Shown piece after piece: positions 48,708 through 57,799 of a stretch of DNA of 64,000 bases (position 1 is its first letter; every line of letters starts with the position of its first letter). The DNA is taken from NCBI GenBank assembly GCA_035297145.1, contig DATGZN010000112.1, forward strand, positions 1-64,000, read 5' to 3'. The notes under the pieces are model-generated. The model was given only the letters and a program-made list of their open reading frames with translations, did no database searches and had not been told where the DNA came from. The position numbers and the translations under genes were made by a program. This DNA is from QHXW01 sp035297145 (GTDB lineage: Bacteria > Acidobacteriota > Terriglobia > Bryobacterales > Bryobacteraceae).

Positions 48708-51324
48708 GCAGCGGCCACCGCGGATGGCGGAAACTTTTTTACGGCGGCTCGTGCCGGGCCGCGAAGGGGAGATTATTGTGGGCGATCTGCGCGAGGAGTT
48801 CGCATTCCGCGGCGGCGGGCGGCTGTGGTATTGGCGGCAGGTGCTCAGTTGCCTGGCAGTGCGCATCTCGCCGCACCGGCTCACCGCGCCCGATTCACGC
48901 CAGGATTTCCACTACGCGCTCCGTGTGCTGCGGCGCAATCCGGGATACGCACTAACAGCCATGGTGTGCCTGGCGCTGGGGATCGGCGTGAACGCCACGG
49001 TTTTCACCATGGTGAATGAGCTTTTCTGGCAGACACTGCCGCTGCCGCAGGCGGATCGCCTGGCCATGATCGGGCGCACGGGCGAGGAGATGACTTGCTC
49101 CTACCGCGATTACATCGAATTCGAGCGGCGTACGGCGGAGCCAGCCGGCCGGTTGTTTTCAGGCTTGGCGGCGTTCGACGGGATGGCGACTTCGCTCGAT
49201 AGCGAAGGAGTGAGCCAGATCGTTATGGCCCAAGCGGTCACGGCGAACTTTGCCGATACACTCAGGTTGCCAGCCCAGGTGGGACGGTGGTTTTCACCGG
49301 AGGACGACAGGCCCGGTAGCGATCCGGTGGCGGTGCTGAGCGATGGCGCCTGGACTCGCCGCTTCGGGCGCAAGATGAGTGCTATCGGGCAGCGTGTGCG
49401 CATCGAATCGCAGTGGTATCGTGTGATCGGTGTAGCGCCGCCGAGCTTCCTGGGTGTATCACCACCACACGCGGCGGAAATCTGGATTCCATTCACATCG
49501 CAACCCTATGTCAGAGAACTGCTCACCAATGCCGGAGAACGCGAGCGGCCGAAAGTGCAATTGATCGGCCGGCTGGCAGCGGGAGTAACCTTGCGGGCGG
49601 CGGAGGCGGAACTGACGTCCGTGGACGCCCAGATCCGGCGGGAGTTTCCCCGCAAAGATGCATCCAACGGGAAGCTCACAGCGGCAGTAGCGGCGGGAGC
49701 CTCGATGCCGGCGGCCCGGGAAGTAGCGGCTACGATAGCGACGTTGCTGCTTTCTGTGACCGGAGTCGTATTGTTGATTGCGTGCGTGAACGTGGCGAAC
49801 CTGCTGCTCTCTCGCTCAGCGGTTCGCCGGCACGAGATGGCGGTGCGGCAGGCATTGGGAGCGGGGCGGTGGCGGCTGGTGCGGCAGACGCTGGCCGAAG
49901 GACTTGTGCTGGCGGCGGGTGGCGCACTGTTGGGGCTGGTGGTCGGCGTGTGGGCGAACCGGCTGCTGGCACGATCGTTGCCGGCCCTTCCGCACGTCGG
50001 GAAGGTGAACTTAGATCTGACGGTGAACTGGCGCGTAGCAGCTTTCGCCGCCGCGGCGGCGCTGGTAAGCGCGCTACTGTTTTCGCTGGCTCCCGCGATT
50101 GAGCATGCCCGTCCGAACTTGACCCTCAGCTTGCAAAGCGAAGCAAGGGGTTGGCGGCGCATGCGGCAGCGTGACGTTTACGTGGTGGCGCAAGTGGCGC
50201 TGTCTTTGTGCCTGCTGATTGCGGCGACGCTCCTGGTGCGCGCGCTGGAGCACGCGCGGTCGATCGAACCGGGATTCGCGATGGATCACCGGCTGGCGGC
50301 ACGAATTTATGTTTCGGAACCGGAGTACACGCCCGAAACCGGCAAACTGTTTTTCGCGCGGCTGCTGGAACGCGTGCGGTCAACGCCGGGCGTCCAGAGC
50401 GCGGCCATCAGCTATGGAACGCCACTGAACTTCGGGGATTCCACTTGCTCGGCTGTGGATCGTGCCGAACGGCCTCGGCGCACTGGGTCCGATATCGTGA
50501 CGCCGGGCTACTTTCAAACCATCGCAATTCCGATGGTGCGGGGGCGCGCATTTGACGTTACGGATCGACTGGAATCACCTGCAGTCGTCGTGGTGAACGA
50601 GACACTGGCAAGGCGGTATTGGCCGGATGACAATCCGATCGGAAAAACAGTGTGGCTCGGGTGCGACGTGAAAGGGCCGCGTACGATGGCGGAGGTGGTG
50701 GGGGTAGCGAAAGACGCTAAGTACGGATCTCTGGAGGAAGAACCCCGGCCCTTTCTATATCGCCCACTGGAGCAGAGTTGGGTGGGGTTTGTGGCGCTGA
50801 TCGTGGAGACCGCGGGCGATCCGGGCGCCGCGACGGCGAGTTTGCGCGGGATCATGCGCGGTCTCGACCCCAACCTGCGCGTTTATGAAGTACGCACGCT
50901 GGAACAGTACGCCGAGGATTCGTTGTGGAAAGTACGCTGGCAGGCTTCGCTGCTGGGCGCGTTCGGTCTGCTCGCGTTGGGGTTGGCCGCGGTGGGGCTG
51001 TATGGTGTAGTGGCTTACACGGTAGCGCAACGGACGCGCGAGATCGGCGTGCGGATGGCGATGGGAGCGCAGCAGGCAGATGTGTTGTGGATGGTGCTGG
51101 GGCGCGGATTGCGGCTGACCGTTGTGGGAATCGCGATCGGGCTGCTTCTGAGCGCAGCGTCCACGCGAATGCTTCGGTCGCTCTTATATGGAATGAGCCC
51201 GCTGGACCCGGTGGCGTTCGCGGCGGCGGCGCTGGGATGGACCGCGGTAGCCATGCTGGCGAGCTATCTGCCAGCGAGAAGGGCCATGCGGGTGGATCCT
51301 GTGGCTGCGTTGCGGTGGGAGTGA
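48700..51324 (+). CDS. Giant MacB/FtsX-type ABC permease (acidobacterial duplicated orphan permease)
   Basis: An 874-residue permease with no ATPase of its own. After a short cytoplasmic prefix (RRLVPGREGEIIVGDLREEF) there is an FtsX/MacB helix (GYALTAMVCLALGIGVNATVF) and a first periplasmic domain, a group of helices near residue 330-480, and a second periplasmic domain with a final FtsX block (GVVAYTVAQRTREIGVRMAMGA). This duplicated two-unit architecture is called ADOP. I choose the TTG at 48700 because GGAAAGGGG lies six bases upstream; ATG at 48724 is the alternative. The transport substrate is not known. Confidence 0.9.
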   Translation: MPEQRPPRMAETFLRRLVPGREGEIIVGDLREEFAFRGGGRLWYWRQVLSCLAVRISPHRLTAPDSRQDFHYALRVLRRNPGYALTAMVCLALGIGVNATVFTMVNELFWQTLPLPQADRLAMIGRTGEEMTCSYRDYIEFERRTAEPAGRLFSGLAAFDGMATSLDSEGVSQIVMAQAVTANFADTLRLPAQVGRWFSPEDDRPGSDPVAVLSDGAWTRRFGRKMSAIGQRVRIESQWYRVIGVAPPSFLGVSPPHAAEIWIPFTSQPYVRELLTNAGERERPKVQLIGRLAAGVTLRAAEAELTSVDAQIRREFPRKDASNGKLTAAVAAGASMPAAREVAATIATLLLSVTGVVLLIACVNVANLLLSRSAVRRHEMAVRQALGAGRWRLVRQTLAEGLVLAAGGALLGLVVGVWANRLLARSLPALPHVGKVNLDLTVNWRVAAFAAAAALVSALLFSLAPAIEHARPNLTLSLQSEARGWRRMRQRDVYVVAQVALSLCLLIAATLLVRALEHARSIEPGFAMDHRLAARIYVSEPEYTPETGKLFFARLLERVRSTPGVQSAAISYGTPLNFGDSTCSAVDRAERPRRTGSDIVTPGYFQTIAIPMVRGRAFDVTDRLESPAVVVVNETLARRYWPDDNPIGKTVWLGCDVKGPRTMAEVVGVAKDAKYGSLEEEPRPFLYRPLEQSWVGFVALIVETAGDPGAATASLRGIMRGLDPNLRVYEVRTLEQYAEDSLWKVRWQASLLGAFGLLALGLAAVGLYGVVAYTVAQRTREIGVRMAMGAQQADVLWMVLGRGLRLTVVGIAIGLLLSAASTRMLRSLLYGMSPLDPVAFAAAALGWTAVAMLASYLPARRAMRVDPVAALRWE

Positions 51325-51449
51325 AAGGGGTCGCCGGAAGAGAATCGGTTAAGCCCAGGAATTGTTCCTCCGGCACACTTGCGCACGGACTGCGGCTTCA
51401 GGGCGACAGTCAGTGAACTGGCGGCTAAACGTCAGCGTCTAATCATCCC

Positions 51450-51984
51450 GTGAGAAATGGAATCGTATGTCTCGGGCTCATGGCAGCATTTGCACTCGCG
51501 GCATCGGGCGAGAACATTGATGGGCATCTGGTCAACGTGGGTGACCATCGACTATCCGGGCTCAACCGCCGGCATCGTTCTGGTCGATTCCTCGCATGAG
51601 CAGCAATATAGCCACTATGCTGCGATCTCCCCTTCGATAGCGGAACGCTACGCGACCCAGGATGGCCGATTCGATCGAAATGATTTCCTGAGAGCCGCGG
51701 GCCAACTGGAGCACGGCAAGAGGCTCGAATGGCACTTGGATGTACCGCTGATTGTCTTAGAACATAAACGCCTGGTGGGTCCACCGCGAACAGAAGAGGA
51801 CAGGCTCGCAGTCGATTGGCATACTCTTCAGGTGGATTTGGCCGGCCGGTCCAAATACGGCAAGGTGATCGAGACGAACAGCGGCCACTTCATGGCGGCC
51901 GAAGAGCCGGAAGTTATCGTCGATGCGATTCGCGATGTGATCGGACAAGCGAGGGCGCTGAAGCGAGAGACGCCGAAAAAGTGA
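51450..51984 (+). pseudogene. Alpha/beta hydrolase with internal deletion
   Basis: The GTG at 51450 opens a signal peptide and the start of an alpha/beta hydrolase (GENIDGHLVNVGDHRL). The C-terminal half, GIVLVDSSHEQQ to the catalytic-His segment NSGHFMAAEEPEVI and the stop, is in another frame. The middle, including the nucleophile-elbow G-H-S-F-G segment that should separate them, is missing. The join is near 51550-51560. The enzyme should be inactive. The C-terminal frame has an ATG at 51520 that could make a 154-residue fragment, but nothing suggests a function. Confidence 0.75.
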
Positions 51985-51996
51985 CCAATTTGGAAT

Positions 51997-52059
51997 GGGC
52001 CTGATGCCGGCAGTTTGCTGCGTCTGGAATAGCCATGCAGCAGAAGACGCATCAGGCCC
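51997..52059. terminator. Long imperfect hairpin between convergent genes
   Basis: GGGCCTGATGC (51997-52007) pairs exactly with GCATCAGGCCC (52049-52059), and inner TTTGCTGCGTCT and GCAGCAGAAGAC add pairing. It lies between the stop of the hydrolase pseudogene and that of the secreted protein, so it could stop transcription from both sides. Confidence 0.6.
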
Positions 52060-52088
52060 TTCGGTGGTCAAGACCGAAAGCTGACCCT

Positions 52089-53393
52089 CTAAGGCACAAA
52101 GAGCGTCGTGGTGCCAGGCAGATCCCCTGGAGGTAAAGAAGAGAACACCGGGAACACTTCGGCGTTCAGCGACAGGCTGATGATGGGGATCGTGGAGGTG
52201 ACCTCGACGAATCCCGTGAAGCTTTCCAGACCGAGCAGGGGTCCGAGGTTGGCGGCTCCGTGCGCTAACGGCCCGAGATTTATGTTTGTACTTCCCAGCA
52301 ACGCTCCCGCCGAGCTAATCACGGACAACGTAACCGTGGCGGACTCACTCGTGGAAGGATTTGCGTATGCGACTCCCGTCCGCGTCTGGGCGAACGTAAC
52401 GAACTTGGTGGTAGGCGCGGTCTCAGCGTTCACACCCGCCTCTCCGACCGGTACTTCCGATCGATAGAGGCGATAGAGTACGCTGGCCTGCACTGGGCCG
52501 TTGCACGTAGCTTGTGCCCACCCTTGCGCGACCGGTGCACTGAGGTTTGCCACGGTTTGGTCATGGATGACTTGCCCGGGTTGCAATGTATCCGTGCGGT
52601 TTGAAATCGTTCCTTGGGTGAACGGCATCAGCAACGGGCTTCCAGAGTCCGCATAAAAATTCGTCAGACAGGTTACTGTCTGCGGTGAGTAGTTGACGTA
52701 GGTGAGAGTCGTTTGGTAACCGCCGCTGAAGGCGAGTTGGGAAAAGTAATAGGACTGCGACGGTGGAACGAATGTGGCAGAACCCGTCACCGGTCCGGTG
52801 ATGCTCGATCCGGCCGTGAGCCCAACCGTCGCTACGGTACAACTGGATACCGGCGTGCCGCTGCAGGTCGCAGAACCGTTATAGACCAAGCCGGCCGAGG
52901 CTCCGGCGACGAACGCGCCTCCCGCTACTATCGGCACAACGACAGTTCCAGTAGAGGTAGTCAAGTCTAAACTTATCGTTGTTTGGGGAACGAAAGACAA
53001 GGTAAACGAATTGGAACCCGCGGCTTGCTCAACACCCATGAACGGAGTGGGGCCAGTGCCTACGTACGTACTGGACAGGATATAGGTGCCGGCGGTGAAC
53101 CCCGGCGTGGTACCAGTAAAACTACCGGAAAGTGTGCAGTTTGTATTGCCGTTGCTGGCGGTGCAAGCGCCAAAGGTAATGACGTACTGGCCGAGGCCGG
53201 CCGCGTTTGGCCCGCTACCGGCCATGGTAAAGTTCTGCGCGCTTAGGCCGAGGTCCACTGTGACCGACGCCGCTTGCGCCATCAAAGCGGTAACCAGAAA
53301 TCCAAGCAAACAGATAGCGGTCTGTGAAATGGACTTCTTACGGGGGCCAATAGTGGGAAGCGCGAGATTCCGGTTTCTGATCGTAGCGTTCAT
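52089..53393 (-). CDS. Large secreted Ser/Thr-rich protein of unknown function
   Basis: A 434-residue exported protein with an N-terminal basic stretch and a signal peptide (SQTAICLLGFLVTALMAQA). The mature part is beta-rich, low in charge, full of Ser, Thr, Gly and Val (for example VITFGACTASNGNTNCTLSGSFTGTTPG and AGSSITGPVTGSATFVPPSQS), like secreted adhesin or choice-of-anchor proteins. Cysteines in pairs (CTASNGNTNC, CSGTPVSSC) suggest disulfides. No anchor motif is seen at the C-terminus. It is monocistronic. Confidence 0.72.
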   Translation of the reverse strand: MNATIRNRNLALPTIGPRKKSISQTAICLLGFLVTALMAQAASVTVDLGLSAQNFTMAGSGPNAAGLGQYVITFGACTASNGNTNCTLSGSFTGTTPGFTAGTYILSSTYVGTGPTPFMGVEQAAGSNSFTLSFVPQTTISLDLTTSTGTVVVPIVAGGAFVAGASAGLVYNGSATCSGTPVSSCTVATVGLTAGSSITGPVTGSATFVPPSQSYYFSQLAFSGGYQTTLTYVNYSPQTVTCLTNFYADSGSPLLMPFTQGTISNRTDTLQPGQVIHDQTVANLSAPVAQGWAQATCNGPVQASVLYRLYRSEVPVGEAGVNAETAPTTKFVTFAQTRTGVAYANPSTSESATVTLSVISSAGALLGSTNINLGPLAHGAANLGPLLGLESFTGFVEVTSTIPIISLSLNAEVFPVFSSLPPGDLPGTTTLFVP

Positions 53394-53563
53394 AGATGCT
53401 GTCTCTTTCCTTGAGGCGTGAATTTAGGCGGGTGCTCGATCCTCGATTATGCCATTAAAATCGCCTCCGGGCGGATTGGAAATGTCCTAAAAGGCACTAC
53501 CAGCAGATTGGGGCTGACAGCTCCGAAGGTGCCATTGCTCCCAATTTCAGGTGACTCCGGGTT

Positions 53564-53636
53564 TCGAACATGACGGATCGACCTGCACTACCCCATCGGC
53601 CGCTTCGCGTGGCGCGGACCCACGGTGACCAACTAG
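53564..53636 (+). pseudogene. Decayed copy of the yfiT 5' end
   Basis: GACCTGCACTACCCCATCGGCCGCTTCGC (53580-53608) and flanks are about 85% identical to the first bases of yfiT at 54731, and the matching CGAACATGAC lies just upstream in both. The frame reads DLHYPIGRFAWRGP then stops at a TAG (53634-53636). The ATG is out of frame. It lies on the same strand as yfiT, on the other side of the proline iminopeptidase gene. Confidence 0.7.
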
Positions 53637-53689
53637 CACTGTTGTGGGGCACACTAGCAACGCGGAATCTCGGTGTCTTGCTACGTGAA

Positions 53690-54676
53690 CTATCCGGCGA
53701 ATTTGTCCGTTGCCGCAACCAGTGCGCGAGTGTTGGGCGGGTCGAACGCGCTGTGGCCGCTGTCGGGTGTGATGATGATGTCGGCTTCGGGCCAGGCGCG
53801 ATGGAGCGCCCATGCGCTCTCCATGGGACAGACAACGTCATAGCGGCCCTGCACGATCACGCCGGGGATGTGGCGGATGCGCGCGGCGTGGTGCAGCAAC
53901 TGGTCGTCGGCTTCAAAAAAACCTTTGTTATAGAAGTAGTGCACCTCAATGCGCGCGAAGGCGAGCGCAAACTCATCTTCTTCATAGTGGCTGGTGAAAT
54001 CGGCATCGGGCAGGAGCTTGGAGGTGGCGCCCTCCCAACCGCTCCAGATTTTCGCAGCGGCGAGACGCACTGACGAATCATCGCTGGTGAGGCAGCGATA
54101 GTAGGCCGAGAGCAGATCGCCGCGCTCGGCCTCGGGGATGTGGGCCAGGTACGGCTCCCAGGCGTCGGGATAGAGAATCGACGCACCGCGCTGATAAAAC
54201 CAGTCGATTTCCTGCTTGCGGAGCAGAAAGATGCCGCGGAGCACGAGTTCGGTGACACGATCGGGATGAGTCTCGGCATACGCAAGGGCGAGCGTGGAGC
54301 CCCATGATCCGCCGAACACCTGCCAGCGCTCAACGCGGAGGTGCTCGCGCAATTTCTCGATGTCGGCGACGAGATCCCAGGTGGTGTTGGCTTCGAGAGA
54401 CGCGTATGGCGTGCTTTTGCCGCAGCCGCGCTGATCGAAGTTCACGATGCGGTACTTTGCAGGGTGGAAGAATCGCCGTTGTTTGGGGTCGGAACCACCT
54501 CCTGGACCGCCGTGCAGAAACACGACTGGTTTGCCGGATGGGTTGCCGCTCTCCTCGAAATAGATTTCATGAACGGGGGAAACCTGGATCCGGCCCGTGT
54601 TGTAGGGCTCGATCGGAGGGTATAGCCACGTTACAGGATCCTTCATTATGGATTCGGGCAATCGGTGATTGGACAT
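53690..54676 (-). CDS. pip: Proline iminopeptidase
   Basis: A 328-residue S33 peptidase that removes N-terminal proline from peptides. HGGPGGG forms the oxyanion region, Ser124 is in GGSWGS, Asp280 is in GRYDVVCP and His308 is in GHSAFD. The triad is intact. Its start may be the ATG at 54676 or a later one at 54646; neither has a good ribosome site. The gene is divergent from yfiT and is followed by a decayed copy of the yfiT start. Confidence 0.9.
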   Translation of the reverse strand: MSNHRLPESIMKDPVTWLYPPIEPYNTGRIQVSPVHEIYFEESGNPSGKPVVFLHGGPGGGSDPKQRRFFHPAKYRIVNFDQRGCGKSTPYASLEANTTWDLVADIEKLREHLRVERWQVFGGSWGSTLALAYAETHPDRVTELVLRGIFLLRKQEIDWFYQRGASILYPDAWEPYLAHIPEAERGDLLSAYYRCLTSDDSSVRLAAAKIWSGWEGATSKLLPDADFTSHYEEDEFALAFARIEVHYFYNKGFFEADDQLLHHAARIRHIPGVIVQGRYDVVCPMESAWALHRAWPEADIIITPDSGHSAFDPPNTRALVAATDKFAG

Positions 54677-54730
54677 CGCGAGTAGTATACGCTGCGTAGA
54701 CGGCCCCTGGAGCTGTGCGAACATGACTGC

Positions 54731-55255
54731 ATGGATCTGCAATACCCGATCGGCCGCTTCGCTTGGAGTGGACCGAATTCAGAAGATGACCGGAAGCGTT
54801 ACATAGGTGAGATCGAACAGGCGCCGTCGCGATTGCGCGCTGTCGTGGCAGGACTCTCGGACGCACAGCTCGACACACCATACCGGCCGGGCGGATGGAC
54901 CGTGCGGCAGGTGGTGCACCACGTGCCTGACAGCCATCTCAACAGCTATGTGCGTTTCCGGCTGGCGCTCACCGAACCGGAGCCAACGATCAAGCCTTAC
55001 GATGAGAGCCGGTGGGCGGAGCTCACCGATGCGAAGACAGCGCCGATTGAGATGTCGCTGGCGCTATTGGAATCACTGCACTCACGGTGGATCTTACTGC
55101 TACGGGGGCTCAAGCAAAACGATTTCGCGCGCGAGTTCCGGCACCCGGAACTGGGCACCGTGAGTCTCGACAAGAATTTGGCGCTCTATGCGTGGCACGG
55201 CCGGCATCACGTGGCGCACATCACTTCTCTGCGGGAGCGGATGGGCTGGAAGTAG
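54731..55255 (+). CDS. yfiT: DinB/YfiT-type putative metal-dependent thiol transferase (BstA-like)
   Basis: A 174-residue four-helix DinB-fold protein with the family opening DLQYPIGRFAWSGPNSEDDRKRYI and the metal ligands in QVVHHVPDSHLN and AWHGRHHVAHI. YfiT/BstA proteins are bacillithiol S-transferases in Bacillus, detoxifying electrophiles. Together with bshB1 in this window it points to bacillithiol use. The gene is monocistronic and is divergent from pip with 54 bases between starts. Its 5' end occurs in degraded copy on the far side of pip. Confidence 0.88.
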   Translation: MDLQYPIGRFAWSGPNSEDDRKRYIGEIEQAPSRLRAVVAGLSDAQLDTPYRPGGWTVRQVVHHVPDSHLNSYVRFRLALTEPEPTIKPYDESRWAELTDAKTAPIEMSLALLESLHSRWILLLRGLKQNDFAREFRHPELGTVSLDKNLALYAWHGRHHVAHITSLRERMGWK

Positions 55256-55283
55256 GCCCGATTACCTTGCCGTTGCGCCGAGT

Positions 55284-56147
55284 TTAGTTCGCGGGTGCCG
55301 CTGCGAAAGGCGGGGCGAGCATGCGCTGATACGGATATCCGGCCGCATCCACACCTTGCACGGCAATGCGGAAAGCGGAGTGTTTCACGACGCATGCGCC
55401 CGAAAATTCGTTTGAGTCCGCGCCTTCGGGGACCGGTTTGAGGTCCAAAGGTTCCAACGTCGCGCCAGAGGCATCAACCAGGCGGAAACTCTTGTTGCCG
55501 GCGGGCGCCCTCAGGCCAACGGACAACGTGCGCTGCTCTCCGATGTGGACGGGACCTTTAACCGGGAACATTCCTTGGTGTCCTGGCCGTCCTCCCAGTT
55601 CGACGAATTCCGCGCGATCAAGCGAAATGGAACTCTTGGCCGTTACCACGGCGAAGAACATGCCGATGCCGGCCATTCGGATGCGCCACTCTCCCGCGGC
55701 CGGTTTGGCAAGGATGAGGATCAGTCCGGACTTGAATCGATTTTCATCCACGTCCGGCTCACCGCCATGCACCTCGGTGTTGCCAGGGCGGTAAACGGTG
55801 ATGAATTGCAGGCACTGTAGCGAAATGGAAACCATGAGACTCTCGACGGTGGAATCCACCGGGAACGAAAAGTCGCGAGATCCTGTAGAGAGCGTGGCCA
55901 TGGAGCGGAAGATAGTGTCTTCGTGCTTGCTTGTGTTCCGGACCAGAACCAGGGACCGGCCGGCTTCGGAGCGGTCGAAGAGAAACACTTGCCCACCCGT
56001 GGCTTCGGCCACGCGGACGTAGGACGGGTCGACGGCCTGGCCGGCAACGCATGGCCATCCGGGTTTGGATGCCGGGGACTGCGTTTGAGCGGAGACGGAG
56101 GGGGCCAGCGCCAAGCCAAGCAACGCCCATTTCAGTGCTCGAAACAC
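55284..56147 (-). CDS. Secreted protein of unknown function
   Basis: A 287-residue protein with a signal peptide (FRALKWALLGLALAPSVSAQ) from a GTG start at 56147. The body is beta-rich and contains VRVAEATGGQVFLFDRSEAG near the N-terminus, then SFPVDSTVESLMVSISLQ, a pattern like the VWA-accessory or immunoglobulin-type periplasmic domains. There are three cysteines. No family could be assigned. It is divergent from the S10 peptidase gene, whose ATG lies 78 bases away. Confidence 0.7.
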   Translation of the reverse strand: MFRALKWALLGLALAPSVSAQTQSPASKPGWPCVAGQAVDPSYVRVAEATGGQVFLFDRSEAGRSLVLVRNTSKHEDTIFRSMATLSTGSRDFSFPVDSTVESLMVSISLQCLQFITVYRPGNTEVHGGEPDVDENRFKSGLILILAKPAAGEWRIRMAGIGMFFAVVTAKSSISLDRAEFVELGGRPGHQGMFPVKGPVHIGEQRTLSVGLRAPAGNKSFRLVDASGATLEPLDLKPVPEGADSNEFSGACVVKHSAFRIAVQGVDAAGYPYQRMLAPPFAAAPAN

Positions 56148-56224
56148 AGTGCTCTTATTCTAGCGAAGCGGAGTTTCACTGCGGGCTTTCGGACAGGCTG
56201 GGCGATGCTGGCATAATCAATGAA

Positions 56225-57739
56225 ATGCTCTCATCGCTTCTTTTCACGCTCTTTTTGATGCAGGCGGCCGCGCCGCACACCGAGGCGGCCAAACCGCCGG
56301 AAGGCAAGGCCGCGGAGAAGCCGCCGGAGAAGGAAGAGCCGCCGGTGGTGACGCACCACGAGATCCACATGGGCGGAAAGACGTTGAAGTACACGGCGAC
56401 CACGGGGCTGATGCCGCTGCGTGATGCCAAAGGTGAAACGGAAGCGCAGATTTTCTTCGTCGCGTACACGCTTGATGGAGTCACTGACACGAGCCGCAGG
56501 CCGCTGATGTTTTCGTTCAACGGAGGGCCGGGATCGGCTTCGGTGTGGCTGCACCTGGGGGCGCTGGGGCCCAAGCGCGTCGCGATGCTACCGGATGGCG
56601 AGATGCCGGCGCCGCCGTTTCACCTGGTGGACAACGAGTTCACCTGGCTCGACCAGACGGACCTGGTGTTCATCGATCCGGTGGGTACCGGATACAGCCG
56701 CGCGGCGAAACCCGAGCTGAACAAGAAATTCTGGAATCTGCGGGGCGATATCGAATCGGTGGGCGAGTTCATTCGCATGTACCTGACGCGCTACGAGCGC
56801 TGGACCTCGCCGCTGTTTCTGGTGGGAGAGAGCTACGGGACCACGCGTGCGGCCGGACTCTCGGGCTATCTGATCGAGCGCGGCATGGCGTTCAACGGCA
56901 TCGTGCTGGTGTCGTCGATTCTGAATTTCCAGACGGCGCTGTTTGCCAAGGGCAATGACCTGCCCTACGTTCTCTACTTGCCGACGTACACAGCTACGGC
57001 ATGGTATCACCACAAGCTCGCACCCGATCTCCAGAAGGACTTGCAGAAGACGCTCAAAGAAGTGGAAGCATGGGCGGAAACCGGATATGCGGAAGCGCTC
57101 GCCAAGGGTGACCGGCTCCCGGCGCCGGAGCGCCAGGCGGTTATTGATCGCCTATCGCGTTATATGGGCATCGAAAAACGCTACGTCGATAACAGTAACC
57201 TGCGCGTGCCGATTTTTCACTTCACCAAGGAACTGCTGCGCGACGAGAAGCGCACCGTCGGGCGGATCGACAGCCGGTTCAAGGGCATCGACGAATCGGC
57301 GGCGGGAGAGACTCCAGAGTTCGATCCGTCGATCGCCGCGATCCGGCCGCCCTACACCACGACGTTCAACAACTACGTGCGCGGTGAATTGGGCTACAAG
57401 ACGGACGTGGAGTACTACATTCTGGGCGAAGGCATCACCAGCCCTTGGGAGTGGGGACCGTCAAGCCGCACCGGGTTTGCCGACACGAGCGACGACCTGC
57501 GCCAAGCCTTCGCGAAGAATCCGTATATGAAACTGTACGTCGCGTCGGGCTATTTTGACCTGGCGACGCCCTACTTTGCCACCGAATACACGCTATCGCA
57601 CATGGGGCTCGACCCGAGCCTGCGCGGCAACATCCGGACGGGGGAATACGAGACCGGGCACATGGTTTATATCGAAGCGAAGTCGCTGGCCAAACTGAAG
57701 CGGGAGGTTGCGGAGTTTGTAACCAGCGCCGTGAAGTAA
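56225..57739 (+). CDS. S10 family serine carboxypeptidase-like exported peptidase
   Basis: A 504-residue exported serine peptidase. The ATG at 56225 begins a signal peptide (MLSSLLFTLFLMQAAA) followed by a proline- and charge-rich linker (20-40). The S10 alpha/beta-hydrolase fold has FNGGPGSAS for the oxyanion hole, Ser203 in GESYGT, Asp445 in ASGYFDLATP and His479 in ETGHMVY, all complete. In related bacteria these peptidases trim C-terminal residues of peptides in the periplasm. No partner is evident; the next gene is downstream on the same strand. Confidence 0.92.
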   Translation: MLSSLLFTLFLMQAAAPHTEAAKPPEGKAAEKPPEKEEPPVVTHHEIHMGGKTLKYTATTGLMPLRDAKGETEAQIFFVAYTLDGVTDTSRRPLMFSFNGGPGSASVWLHLGALGPKRVAMLPDGEMPAPPFHLVDNEFTWLDQTDLVFIDPVGTGYSRAAKPELNKKFWNLRGDIESVGEFIRMYLTRYERWTSPLFLVGESYGTTRAAGLSGYLIERGMAFNGIVLVSSILNFQTALFAKGNDLPYVLYLPTYTATAWYHHKLAPDLQKDLQKTLKEVEAWAETGYAEALAKGDRLPAPERQAVIDRLSRYMGIEKRYVDNSNLRVPIFHFTKELLRDEKRTVGRIDSRFKGIDESAAGETPEFDPSIAAIRPPYTTTFNNYVRGELGYKTDVEYYILGEGITSPWEWGPSSRTGFADTSDDLRQAFAKNPYMKLYVASGYFDLATPYFATEYTLSHMGLDPSLRGNIRTGEYETGHMVYIEAKSLAKLKREVAEFVTSAVK

Positions 57740-57799
57740 TCGAGTACGACCGTGCCAGATGTTCTTTTAGTTACTTCCTCGGAAACGCGATCACCCGAT

